From the NCBI GenBank assembly GCA_902592375.1, contig CACJEG010000009.1:1-42992 (forward strand): 42,992 nucleotides of DNA. Direction: 5' to 3'. The stretch is from an uncultured Pelagibacteraceae bacterium. Lineage in GTDB: Bacteria > Pseudomonadota > Alphaproteobacteria > Pelagibacterales > Pelagibacteraceae. Below, one piece after another: positions 8,630 through 15,631 of this stretch. Position numbers and translations under genes: made by a program. The notes beneath the pieces were generated by a model. That model was given only the letters and a program-made list of their open reading frames with translations. It searched no databases and had not been told where the DNA came from. Within the stretch, counting starts at the first letter, position 1; every line of letters begins with the position of its first letter.

Positions 8630-9403
8630 ATGAAAAAACTTAAACTGTTTGCTTTAGCAGCTATGGCTCTGATTGGATTTTCAGGTATAGCTATTGCAGC
8701 AGACGCAACGATGTTGATGCAAGATGACTTCGTAGGAATTTCATTCTGGGTTATCTCTATGGGAATGTTAGCAGCTACTGCTTTCTTTTTCATGGAAGCA
8801 GGCAATGTCGCATCAGGCTGGAGAACATCAGTTATTGTTGCTGGTCTAGTAACTGGTATTGCATTCATACACTACATGTACATGAGAGAAGTATGGGTTG
8901 CTACTGGAGACTCGCCAACTGTTTACAGATACATTGACTGGTTAATCACTGTGCCATTACAGATGGTAGAATTCTATTTAATTCTAGCAGCTATTAACAA
9001 AGCAAACTCTGGAATGTTCTGGAGATTGTTGATTGGTTCACTAGTAATGCTAATCGGTGGATACTTAGGTGAAGCAGGATATATTAATGCTACACTAGGT
9101 TTCATTATCGGTATGGCAGGTTGGGTATACATTCTATATGAAGTATTCTCAGGTGAAGCTGGTAAAGCTGCAGCGAAAAGTGGTAACAAGGCTCTTGTAA
9201 CTGCTTTTGGTGCAATGAGAATGATCGTTACAGTAGGTTGGGCAATTTACCCATTAGGTTATGTATTTGGTTACTTAACTGGTGGAGTAGACGCTAACTC
9301 ACTTAACGTCGTTTATAACTTAGCTGACTTCATTAACAAAATTGCATTCGGTCTAGTAATTTGGGCTGCTGCAACTAGTTCTGCGGGCAGAAGAGCTAAG
9401 TAA
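8630..9403 (+). CDS. Proteorhodopsin, blue-absorbing type
   Basis: Light-driven outward proton pump of the inner membrane with retinal on a lysine. The 257-residue protein has a signal peptide (about 1-23) and seven helices. Key residues: H81 (partner of the counterion), proton acceptor D103 in R-Y-I-D-W-L-I-T-V-P, T107, proton donor E114 and Schiff-base K237 in N-K-I-A-F-G. The spectral-tuning site (residue 105 of the classical green protein) is Q111, which predicts blue absorption as in open-ocean SAR11. A strong ribosome site (gaggga) and more C-ending codons than its neighbours suggest high expression. It has its own terminator. No retinal synthesis genes are in the window. Confidence 0.97.
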   Translation: MKKLKLFALAAMALIGFSGIAIAADATMLMQDDFVGISFWVISMGMLAATAFFFMEAGNVASGWRTSVIVAGLVTGIAFIHYMYMREVWVATGDSPTVYRYIDWLITVPLQMVEFYLILAAINKANSGMFWRLLIGSLVMLIGGYLGEAGYINATLGFIIGMAGWVYILYEVFSGEAGKAAAKSGNKALVTAFGAMRMIVTVGWAIYPLGYVFGYLTGGVDANSLNVVYNLADFINKIAFGLVIWAAATSSAGRRAK

Positions 9404-9421
9404 TTAGCTAAAATTTAAATT

Positions 9422-9459
9422 AAGGGCAGGTACAATTTTTGTACTTGCCCTTTTTTTTT
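9422..9459 (+). terminator. Rho-independent terminator after proteorhodopsin
   Basis: Arms AAGGGCAGGTAC (9422-9433) and GTACTTGCCCTT pair over 12 bp with one G-U; A9434-T9440 can add one more pair around a 5-base loop. A run of nine T (9451-9459) follows. Together with the gap to the next gene, this implies that proteorhodopsin is largely monocistronic. Confidence 0.9.
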
Positions 9460-9467
9460 ACCTTTAT

Positions 9468-9500
9468 TAAAATTATGTATAATAACTATACATAATTTTA
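9468..9500. promoter_or_regulatory. 14-bp perfect inverted repeat at the desaturase start
   Basis: TAAAATTATGTATA (9468-9481), loop ataac (9482-9486), TATACATAATTTTA (9487-9500). The right arm ends three bases before the ATG at 9504, where a ribosome site should be, and none is visible. It could be an operator for a dimeric regulator or, in RNA, a start-codon-proximal hairpin. Confidence 0.5.
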
Positions 9501-9503
9501 TCT

Positions 9504-10505
9504 ATGGATGTTAAATTAGAAAAATGGCACAAATGCCAAGTTGATAAAGAGGTTCTTAAAGAGCTTTCTAAGAAATCAGATATTAAAGGATTACAACACG
9601 TTTCAGTTTTTTTTGGACTATTGTTGGTAACTGGAATTTTAGCTTATCAAACTTGGGGCACATGGTGGTCAGTATTTTGGTTTTTAGTTTATGGAAATAT
9701 TTATTCTTTCTCTAATCCATTATGGCATGAGACGGGTCACAAAACTGCATTTCAATCAAAATATTTAAACGAGCTTTTTTATTATATCTCTTCATACATG
9801 GCTAATTTTGAGCCAACAAGATGGAGATACACACACTTTGTTCATCATGGAAATACTTATTCAACCGAAGATCCATTTGATCATGAAATTGAATATGGAA
9901 ATGATTTAAAGGAAACACCTAAAAGATTAATTATAAATATAATACCGTTTTTAGATTTAATATTTTTTAAAAAACATATTTCATTTGAAATTATTCAGCA
10001 TGCTTTAGGAATTAAAACAAAAGTTATGCAAGATAGCATCCCAGAAAATGCACAATCAAAAGCAATTTTTATTTCAAGAATTTATGTTGCTATTTGGCTT
10101 TCAATTATTTTATGGTCTATATTGGTTTCCTCTTGGATGCCTTTATTATATTTTGTGTTACCACAATTTTACGGGAAAACTTTACATAAACTTGTTGCTT
10201 TTACTCAACATGCAGGACTTGCAAGGAACATCAAAGATCATAGAGCTACATCACGGGAAATGTATTTAAATCCAATATTAAGCTTCTTATATTGGAAAAT
10301 GGAATATCATTTAACTCATCATATGTTTCCCACAGTTCCATCTTATAATTTAGATAAATTACATCACCATATTAAAGATCAATTACCAAAACCAAATGAT
10401 GGATTAATTGATGCTTATAAAGAAATTATTCCAGCACTAATGAAACAAAAAGAAGATACAAGCTTTTTTATAAAAAAAGAGCTGCCCGAACCTCAAAATA
10501 TTTAA
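9504..10505 (+). CDS. Membrane fatty-acid desaturase (di-iron, histidine-box)
   Basis: A 333-residue integral membrane protein with the three histidine boxes of the fatty-acid desaturase family: H-E-T-G-H at about residue 75, H-F-V-H-H at about 112 and H-L-T-H-H-M-F-P at about 272, the last followed by V-P-S-Y-N-L-D-K-L-H as in acyl-lipid desaturases. Hydrophobic spans lie at about 32-70 and 190-225. The family inserts double bonds (or hydroxylates) using O2 and electrons from ferredoxin or cytochrome b5; here a ferredoxin and a ferredoxin reductase gene follow directly, supporting a ferredoxin-dependent enzyme. The exact substrate (membrane lipid, carotenoid or other) cannot be read. Start ATG 9504 directly follows a large inverted repeat. 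Confidence 0.8.
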   Translation: MDVKLEKWHKCQVDKEVLKELSKKSDIKGLQHVSVFFGLLLVTGILAYQTWGTWWSVFWFLVYGNIYSFSNPLWHETGHKTAFQSKYLNELFYYISSYMANFEPTRWRYTHFVHHGNTYSTEDPFDHEIEYGNDLKETPKRLIINIIPFLDLIFFKKHISFEIIQHALGIKTKVMQDSIPENAQSKAIFISRIYVAIWLSIILWSILVSSWMPLLYFVLPQFYGKTLHKLVAFTQHAGLARNIKDHRATSREMYLNPILSFLYWKMEYHLTHHMFPTVPSYNLDKLHHHIKDQLPKPNDGLIDAYKEIIPALMKQKEDTSFFIKKELPEPQNI

Positions 10506-10532
10506 AAATATACTAAGCATGATTTTACTTAC

Positions 10533-10560
10533 TTGTTCAATTTAGATAAGGAACTATATA
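10533..10560 (+). promoter_or_regulatory. Possible promoter of the ferredoxin gene
   Basis: TTGTTC (10533-10538), 16-bp spacer, TATATA (10555-10560). Initiation would fall at or within a few bases of the ATG at 10567, giving a nearly leaderless mRNA. A ribosome-like AAGGAA lies inside the spacer, so readthrough from the desaturase gene remains an alternative. Confidence 0.35.
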
Positions 10561-10566
10561 TAACGC

Positions 10567-10887
10567 ATGGCAAAAATTACATATCATACCGACGATAATA
10601 AAACACACACAATCGATGTTCAAAACGGTTTTACTGTAATGGAAGGGGCTGTCCAAAATGATATTCCAGGTATTGATGCAGATTGTGGAGGTGGAATGGC
10701 ATGTGCTACCTGCCATGTTTATGTCAAAGAACAATGGTTAGATAAACTTCCAGCAAAAGAAGATGGTGAGGAAGATATGCTTGATATGGCTTTTGAACCA
10801 AAAAATAATAGTAGATTGAGTTGTCAGTTAATAGTTTCAGATGAGTTGGATGGTTTAGAAGTTAATATTCCATCAAAGCAAGGTTAG
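10567..10887 (+). CDS. 2Fe-2S ferredoxin, adrenodoxin/putidaredoxin type
   Basis: A 106-residue soluble electron carrier. The cluster ligands are C40, C46, C49 and C86, in the C-x5-C-x2-C...C arrangement of ISC/vertebrate-type ferredoxins ([14 protein letters not shown]), and the acidic stretch E-D-G-E-E-D-M-L-D at about 65-73 is the usual partner-binding helix. The stop codon directly abuts the ATG of the downstream reductase, so the two are translationally coupled. Such ferredoxins pass electrons to P450s or di-iron enzymes. In this place the likely partners are the downstream flavoprotein (donor) and perhaps the upstream desaturase (acceptor); the latter is inference. Confidence 0.92.
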   Translation: MAKITYHTDDNKTHTIDVQNGFTVMEGAVQNDIPGIDADCGGGMACATCHVYVKEQWLDKLPAKEDGEEDMLDMAFEPKNNSRLSCQLIVSDELDGLEVNIPSKQG

Positions 10888-11904
10888 ATGAATAAAACAG
10901 ACGTATTAATTATTGGAGCCGGACCAACAGGATTATTTTGCGCTCATCAACTTGGAATTATAGGATTGAGTTGTGAGATAGTCGACAATTTGGATAAAGC
11001 AGGAGGCCAATGTATTGAGCTTTATCCTGACAAACCTATATATGATATCCCAGCTGTACCTGAATGTACTGGAGCAGAGCTAACCAATAATCTTTTAAAA
11101 CAAATTAAACCTTTCAATGTTAAATTTCATTTAAATGAAAGAGTAGAAGAATTAAAAAAAAATCAAAATAGATGGCACGTTAAAACTTCTGGCGGAGTAG
11201 AGTTTGATGTTGCAGCAATTGTAATAGCTGGTGGTGTTGGTTCTTTTGAGCCTAGAAAATTTTCAGTAAAGGAGTGCGAAAAATTTGAGGGTAGTTCTTT
11301 ATTTTATTCGATAAAAGATAAATCAATTTTTAAGGACAAAACCATTTCAATTTTTGGTGGAGGCGACTCAGCTTTAGATTGGGCTATTGAATTATCAAAC
11401 TCCTCTAAAGTAAATTTAGTTCATAGGAGAGATGGTTTTAGTGGTGCAGAAGCAAGTGTTCAAAAAGTAAAAGATCTTAATGATCAAGGAAAATTAAATT
11501 TATTTACAAAATATCAAATGGATTCTGTAAGTGGAGATAAACAAATCGAAACTGTTAAAATAAAACATGATGAAGGAGAAATTAAGGAAATTAAATCTGA
11601 TTATGTGCTAGGTTTTTTTGGATTAATCATGCAACTAGGCCCTATTTTAGATTGGGGATTAAATATTAATAAAAAAACTGTTGAAGTTAATACTGAAAAT
11701 TTTGAAACCAATGTTAGTGGAATATTTGCAATTGGTGATATTTGTTCTTACCCAGGCAAATTAAAATTAATTCTTTCAGGGTTTCATGAAGGTGCACTTG
11801 CTGCAAGAGGATGCTTTAAATACGCTAAACCAGATGAAAAATTAAGATTTGAATTCACAACAACATCCAAGGCTGCACAAGAAAGACTTGGAATTAAAAA
11901 ATGA
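10888..11904 (+). CDS. Ferredoxin-NADP reductase, thioredoxin-reductase-like
   Basis: A 338-residue two-dinucleotide-binding flavoprotein. FAD site G-A-G-P-T-G at about 9-14, NADPH site G-G-G-D-S-A at about 155-160, followed by H-R-R-D-G-F, and the C-terminal FAD contact A-I-G-D-I. It lacks the C-x-x-C redox pair of thioredoxin reductase, and has a C-terminal tail after the FAD domain, both marks of the TrxR-like FNR (type 2) family. It most likely reduces the ferredoxin encoded immediately before it. Annotations as trxB are probably wrong because of the absent cysteines. It overlaps the GST gene by ATGA. Confidence 0.88.
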   Translation: MNKTDVLIIGAGPTGLFCAHQLGIIGLSCEIVDNLDKAGGQCIELYPDKPIYDIPAVPECTGAELTNNLLKQIKPFNVKFHLNERVEELKKNQNRWHVKTSGGVEFDVAAIVIAGGVGSFEPRKFSVKECEKFEGSSLFYSIKDKSIFKDKTISIFGGGDSALDWAIELSNSSKVNLVHRRDGFSGAEASVQKVKDLNDQGKLNLFTKYQMDSVSGDKQIETVKIKHDEGEIKEIKSDYVLGFFGLIMQLGPILDWGLNINKKTVEVNTENFETNVSGIFAIGDICSYPGKLKLILSGFHEGALAARGCFKYAKPDEKLRFEFTTTSKAAQERLGIKK

Positions 11905-12527
11905 TAGAGCTTTTTTCTGCCAACACTCCTAATGGATGGAAAATAAGTATCATGCTTGAAGAAATTGGTTATGACTATAAGGTAGTCAAAGTTGATCTTG
12001 GTAAAGATGAACAGTTAAAACCAGAATTCATAAAGCTAAGTCCTTTTGGAAAAATTCCTGTCATCATTGATCATGAAAACAATAAAAGCCTCTTCGAGTC
12101 TGGTGCAATTTTAATGTATTTAGGTGATAAAAGTGGAAAACTTTATAATGAAAAAGATAGACTTGTTATTAATCAATGGTTGATGGCTCAAATGGGAACA
12201 GTAGGACCTATGATTGGTCAACATCATCAGTTTCATCACTACAATCCAGGTAAAAGTGAGTTTGGTGAGGAAAGATATTTTAAAATTACTAAAAGAATTT
12301 ATGGAGAATTAGATGCAAGATTAAAGGTGTCAAAATTTCTTGCAGGACCTGATTACACAATCGCTGATATTGCAACGTGGCCATGGATGGCAAGACATGA
12401 ATGGCATGATATTGGTTTGAAAAATTATAAAAATTTATCTAGATGGTATTTAGAAATAGCTGACAGAAAAGCTGTTATTAAAGGTTATGCATTTATGGAT
12501 AAGGAATCCAAAATTCCTAAACCTTAA
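11901..12527 (+). CDS. Glutathione S-transferase, Nu/Ure2p-like
   Basis: A 208-residue GST. The N-terminal thioredoxin fold begins I-E-L-F-S-A-N-T-P-N-G-W-K-I, with the active-site T/N-x-N-G segment typical of the YfcG/YghU/Ure2p group, then F-G-K-I-P-V-I-I (cis-proline) and the glutathione-binding F-E-S-G-A-I. The C-terminal helical domain has Q-W-L-M-A-Q-M-G and Y-T-I-A-D-I-A. The group often has disulfide-reductase or peroxide-related activity. The ATG overlaps the stop of the ferredoxin reductase gene, making it the last gene of the redox operon. Confidence 0.87.
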   Translation: MIELFSANTPNGWKISIMLEEIGYDYKVVKVDLGKDEQLKPEFIKLSPFGKIPVIIDHENNKSLFESGAILMYLGDKSGKLYNEKDRLVINQWLMAQMGTVGPMIGQHHQFHHYNPGKSEFGEERYFKITKRIYGELDARLKVSKFLAGPDYTIADIATWPWMARHEWHDIGLKNYKNLSRWYLEIADRKAVIKGYAFMDKESKIPKP

Positions 12528-12531
12528 AGAT

Positions 12532-12627
12532 TTATCCAAATAACCTATAAAGAGTGCTAAGAATTCCATAACCTGAAAATTCAATAGCTACAATAACAAT
12601 AATTATTAAAATTAGTTTTTTATTCAT
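12532..12627 (-). CDS. 31-aa single-helix micropeptide (second after dksA)
   Basis: ATG at 12625-12627 overlaps the stop of the preceding micro-ORF as ATGA; 31 codons then TAA at 12532. The product starts M-N-K-K-L-I-L-I-I-I and is one hydrophobic helix with a short tail, Y-G-I-L-S-T-L-Y-R-L-F-G. Without this frame and its partner, the 215 bp after GST would be empty. The overlap argues that the reading frame is genuine, but length alone could be chance; no family is recognised. Confidence 0.35.
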   Translation of the reverse strand: MNKKLILIIIVIVAIEFSGYGILSTLYRLFG

Positions 12628-12740
12628 TTCAAAAATAAATATATCAACAAGACAATCCAGAAAAAAGGATAGTAAAAATAAATATATTTCTTAGCAAATA
12701 AGAATGAGATTGAATTTTGCTTAGATAATTTCTTTTTCAT
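12624..12740 (-). CDS. 38-aa basic/hydrophobic micropeptide after dksA
   Basis: ATG (12738-12740) lies two bases after the dksA stop on the same strand; TGA at 12624-12626. The product has a lysine-rich N-terminus (M-K-K-K-L-S-K) and a hydrophobic, aromatic C-terminal half (Y-Y-P-F-F-W-I-V-L-L-I-Y-L-F). It overlaps the next micro-ORF by ATGA. Likely a membrane micropeptide co-transcribed with dksA; function unknown. Confidence 0.4.
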   Translation of the reverse strand: MKKKLSKQNSISFLFAKKYIYFYYPFFWIVLLIYLFLK

Positions 12741-12742
12741 TT

Positions 12743-13258
12743 CTAGTCATCTGCATGAACTTTTTCTTCTTTTTCATGCTTTTCTTGTGCTGCAATAGTG
12801 TATTTAGCAACAGGTCTTGCCATTAATCTTTTTAATCCAATTGGCTCTGCTGTATCTAAACAATAACCATAAGTATCTTCTCTAATTCTTCTCAAAGCTT
12901 TATCAATCTCTGAAATTAATTTAATTTGTCTATTGATTGCTTTCATTTCTACGTTGCTATCAATATAGGAGTTTGCTTGATCAACAATATCAGCAGAAAT
13001 ATTATTATCATCCATTCCACCATTATAAAGAGCTTCGTTATTTGCTTTAATTAATTCTTTTTTCCATTCAGTTAATCTCATTCTGAAATATACTTTATGT
13101 TTTTCACACATATATTTTTCAGTGTCCTTTGGAACATAAGTTTTTGAAATTTTTACAGGACTTTTGGGCGCAACTTTAGCTGTAGTTGGTTTTGCTTTGC
13201 TAACAACTTTAGTTTTTGGTTTAGATACTTTTTTCTTTGCTTTAGCAGTCTTTGGCAT
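12743..13258 (-). CDS. dksA: DksA/TraR-family RNA polymerase-binding regulator
   Basis: A 171-residue DksA. DksA enters the RNA polymerase secondary channel and with ppGpp retunes rRNA and biosynthetic promoters. A Lys/Pro/Ala-rich extension (about 1-40) precedes the coiled coil, whose tip carries the D-x-x-D-x-A motif (D90, D93, A95). The globular end Y-G-Y-C-L-D-T-A-E-P-I-G-L-K-R-L keeps only the first cysteine (C133) of the four-cysteine zinc finger; alphaproteobacterial DksA commonly looks this way, so it probably folds without zinc. Preceded by a near-consensus promoter and followed by two micro-ORFs on the same strand. Confidence 0.9.
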   Translation of the reverse strand: MPKTAKAKKKVSKPKTKVVSKAKPTTAKVAPKSPVKISKTYVPKDTEKYMCEKHKVYFRMRLTEWKKELIKANNEALYNGGMDDNNISADIVDQANSYIDSNVEMKAINRQIKLISEIDKALRRIREDTYGYCLDTAEPIGLKRLMARPVAKYTIAAQEKHEKEEKVHADD

Positions 13259-13279
13259 AGCGTAATTTTAATCGCTCGC

Positions 13280-13307
13280 AGTATATTCAGCAAATTAGGG
13301 GTGTCAA
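13280..13307 (-). promoter_or_regulatory. Near-consensus sigma-70 promoter of dksA
   Basis: On the minus strand TTGACA (13302-13307), 16-bp spacer, TATACT (13280-13285). The expected start near 13273 gives a leader of about 15 bases before the dksA ATG at 13258. One of the two best promoter matches in the window. Confidence 0.7.
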
Positions 13308-13336
13308 GCAAGCTTAATTGATATAAATATTTATAA

Positions 13337-14659
13337 ATGACCATTAATAACAAAAATATTAATAATGTTTTTTATATTTTTGTTACAGCTCATCTAATTT
13401 TTTGGACGTTGATTCCATCACTTACAAATCACAATTTACCACTGGATACAATCGAAGCTTTAGCTTGGGGAAGTAATTTAGATTGGGGTTTCAATAAACA
13501 TCCACCGATGAGTGCTTTTGTTCCAGAAATGTTTTTTCAAATTTTTGGATCACAAGATTGGATATATTATTTGTTAAGTCAAATTTTTGTAATTATTTCT
13601 TTTTATTATGTTTTCAAATTTTCAAAAGAAATATTTAAAAATAAATTATTAAGTTTAATCTCTGTATTATTAATTGAAGCAATTTACTTTTATAATTTCA
13701 CTACACCAGAATTTAATGTAAATGTTTGCCAATTACCTTTTTGGTCTTTAACAGTTTATTATTCTTGGAAAATATATAGTGGCAAAGAAATAAAGTTTGC
13801 AGATTGTTTTTTAGTAGGTCTGTTTGCTGCTTTTGGGTTTTTGTCAAAATATTTATTTGTTTATTTGTTAGCGTCCATTGATCTTTTATTTATTTATTTA
13901 ATTTTTTTCAAAAAGGAGAGAAAGTTTGATTTTAAATATCTCATCAGTATCGAAGTTTTCTTAGTAGTTTTAGTTCCACATTTTATATGGCTATATAATA
14001 ATAATTTTATAACTATTACATACGGATTGGACAGAACTGGCTTAGAACAATCTATTTTATTTGATCATATTAAATATCCATTAATCTTTTTGCTAAAACA
14101 AATAGGAATATTAATACCATTTTTTATTTTAATTTGGTTACTAGTAAAAAAAATTAACTTTAAAATTAACTTTAAAGATAAAAATTTACTTTTTTTGATA
14201 GCCATTAATATTTTGCCAATTATTTTAATGCTTTTAACATCGTTAATTACTGGATCAAAAATTAGAACCATGTGGATGACACCATTTTATTTATTTTTTG
14301 GATCACTATTCGTATATTTATTCCAAGCACAAATTAATTTAAGAAAACTAAAAGCATTTATGATTGGATTTATTTTCTTTTTCTTTTTATCACCAGGACT
14401 TTACGCTTATGTTTCAATTTCAAAAGATGATAAGAGAACTGATTATCCAGGTAAAGAAATTGCAATCAAAACCCAATATGCTTGGGATCAACAATTTAAT
14501 TCAGAAATTAATGTAGTTTTAGGAGATGAATGGAATGCTGGAAATCTTTCATACCATTTAAAATCTAGACCGGTTTGGGAAGGCTTTGTTGAAAGAGAAA
14601 AACTTGATCAATTGAAAGATTATATGTGTCTTGATAATGTTTGTGTAGGATCAAGATAG
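13337..14659 (+). CDS. GT39-family (PMT/ArnT-like) membrane glycosyltransferase
   Basis: A 440-residue polytopic membrane protein with roughly ten hydrophobic spans. The first extracytoplasmic loop has the GT-C signature: acidic D37 and E40 in L-P-L-D-T-I-E-A, then N-K-H-P-P at 53-57, as in ArnT and dolichyl-P-mannose protein mannosyltransferases. Such enzymes move a sugar from a polyprenyl-phosphate carrier to lipid A, protein or glycan on the outer face of the inner membrane. The next gene, abutting without a gap, encodes a GT2 of the type that makes polyprenyl-phosphate sugars, so donor synthesis and transfer are paired. The acceptor is unknown. Confidence 0.8.
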   Translation: MTINNKNINNVFYIFVTAHLIFWTLIPSLTNHNLPLDTIEALAWGSNLDWGFNKHPPMSAFVPEMFFQIFGSQDWIYYLLSQIFVIISFYYVFKFSKEIFKNKLLSLISVLLIEAIYFYNFTTPEFNVNVCQLPFWSLTVYYSWKIYSGKEIKFADCFLVGLFAAFGFLSKYLFVYLLASIDLLFIYLIFFKKERKFDFKYLISIEVFLVVLVPHFIWLYNNNFITITYGLDRTGLEQSILFDHIKYPLIFLLKQIGILIPFFILIWLLVKKINFKINFKDKNLLFLIAINILPIILMLLTSLITGSKIRTMWMTPFYLFFGSLFVYLFQAQINLRKLKAFMIGFIFFFFLSPGLYAYVSISKDDKRTDYPGKEIAIKTQYAWDQQFNSEINVVLGDEWNAGNLSYHLKSRPVWEGFVEREKLDQLKDYMCLDNVCVGSR

Positions 14660-15529
14660 ATGAAATACGTAATTTTAATTCCAATTTATAACGACAGAGA
14701 GTCTTTAAAAATACTGATTGATAATATTAACATTGAAATAAAAGATTTAGATCATGAAATATCTTTAGTTGTAATGAATGATGCTTCATCACAACAGATA
14801 ATAGATAATTATCCAAATATTGAAAACATTCAGTCTCTCGAAATCATCAATATGAAGGAAAATAGAGGTCATGCAAGATGTATTGCGTCTGGCTTAAAAT
14901 ATATCTTTGAAAAAAAAGAATTTGATTTTGTTATTCCTATGGATGGAGATGGTGAAGATAGACCTGAAGAAATTAAAAATTTCATTCAACTTTCAGAACA
15001 ATCAGACGAAAAATCTATTATCGGTGAAAGAGTTAAAAGATCTGAAGGGATAATTTTTAAAGCTTGCTATCAGTTTCATAAATTTTTGACTTTAGCATTT
15101 ACGGGACAATCAATTAAATTTGGTAACTTTACATGTCTATCCAAATCAACTGTAAAGAAACTACTAGATGAAAAAGCTACGTGGAATAGTTTTTCTGGAT
15201 CTTTAAAAAAAATAGAGAAAGATTTAATAAGCATGCCCTCAATTAGAGGTAAAAGGTATTTTGGTCCGTCTCAGATGAGTTTTTTTAATTTATTAAAACA
15301 CTCACTTTCAATAATAAGTGTTTTTAGAAAAACTGTTTTAATTCGATCAGCTTTATTTATAATTTTTTATATTTTACTAATCAAAAGTAATGCTTCTATA
15401 ATTACTTCATTACCTTTAGTTTTGTTATTGATAATGATTTATTCAATTTCAAGTTTAGCTTTAAGAGAAAATATTGATGAGTTTAAGAATTCTTTAACAA
15501 ACATTCATGAAATTGATAAAATAAAATAA
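14660..15529 (+). CDS. GT2-family polyprenyl-phosphate sugar synthase-like
   Basis: A 289-residue inverting glycosyltransferase. GT-A fold start V-I-L-I-P-I-Y-N-D-R-E-S, then N-R-G-H-A-R-C-I-A-S-G, and the metal-binding D-G-D in P-M-D-G-D-G-E-D-R-P (D95, D97), the P-M-D-x-D pattern of dolichol-phosphate-mannose synthases. Two hydrophobic helices at about 225-262 anchor the C-terminus. It abuts the GT39 gene exactly (stop then ATG), a pairing like ArnC/ArnT in which one loads the lipid carrier and the other uses it. Last gene before the promoter of the secreted-enzyme cassette. Confidence 0.83.
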   Translation: MKYVILIPIYNDRESLKILIDNINIEIKDLDHEISLVVMNDASSQQIIDNYPNIENIQSLEIINMKENRGHARCIASGLKYIFEKKEFDFVIPMDGDGEDRPEEIKNFIQLSEQSDEKSIIGERVKRSEGIIFKACYQFHKFLTLAFTGQSIKFGNFTCLSKSTVKKLLDEKATWNSFSGSLKKIEKDLISMPSIRGKRYFGPSQMSFFNLLKHSLSIISVFRKTVLIRSALFIIFYILLIKSNASIITSLPLVLLLIMIYSISSLALRENIDEFKNSLTNIHEIDKIK

Positions 15530-15541
15530 ACTTATTTGTTA

Positions 15542-15570
15542 TTGACATAAAAATTTTTATTCTTTATCAT
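15542..15570 (+). promoter_or_regulatory. Near-consensus promoter of the secreted-enzyme cassette
   Basis: TTGACA (15542-15547), a 17-bp spacer and TATCAT (15565-15570). Expected initiation is near 15577. It is the clearest promoter on this strand between the GT2 gene and the six-gene run starting at 15632, and therefore probably drives the whole run. Confidence 0.7.
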
Positions 15571-15577
15571 TATTTTT

Positions 15578-15617
15578 ATGGAGCAAGTCTGGTTGTGCTG
15601 ACTTGTAAAACAAGGGA
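15578..15617 (+). promoter_or_regulatory. Structured leader with two exclusive hairpins and a 7-aa ORF
   Basis: The predicted transcript starts almost on an ATG (15578) opening a seven-codon frame (M-E-Q-V-W-L-C, stop 15599-15601). CAAGTC (15584-15589) can pair with GACTTG (15600-15605). The overlapping CTTGT (15602-15606) can instead pair with ACAAG (15610-15614), touching the ribosome-site-like AAGGGA (15612-15617). The two pairings exclude each other. Leader-based control is inference; the hairpins are short. Confidence 0.3.
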
Positions 15618-15631
15618 CAACAAATTAAAAT

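Noticed and set aside
9468..9500. AT-rich inverted repeat as a chromosome dif (XerCD) site
   Set aside because: The arms only partly resemble the TTATGTTAAAT half-site and the inner bases and 6-bp centre do not match; a start-codon-linked dyad explains it better.
10535..10554. GTTC...GAAC before the ferredoxin gene as a LexA box
   Set aside because: It is inverted with a 12-bp gap, not the direct GTTC-N7-GTTC form found at umuD.
10888..11904. Annotation as thioredoxin reductase
   Set aside because: No C-x-x-C redox pair is present; TrxR-like ferredoxin-NADP reductase fits better.
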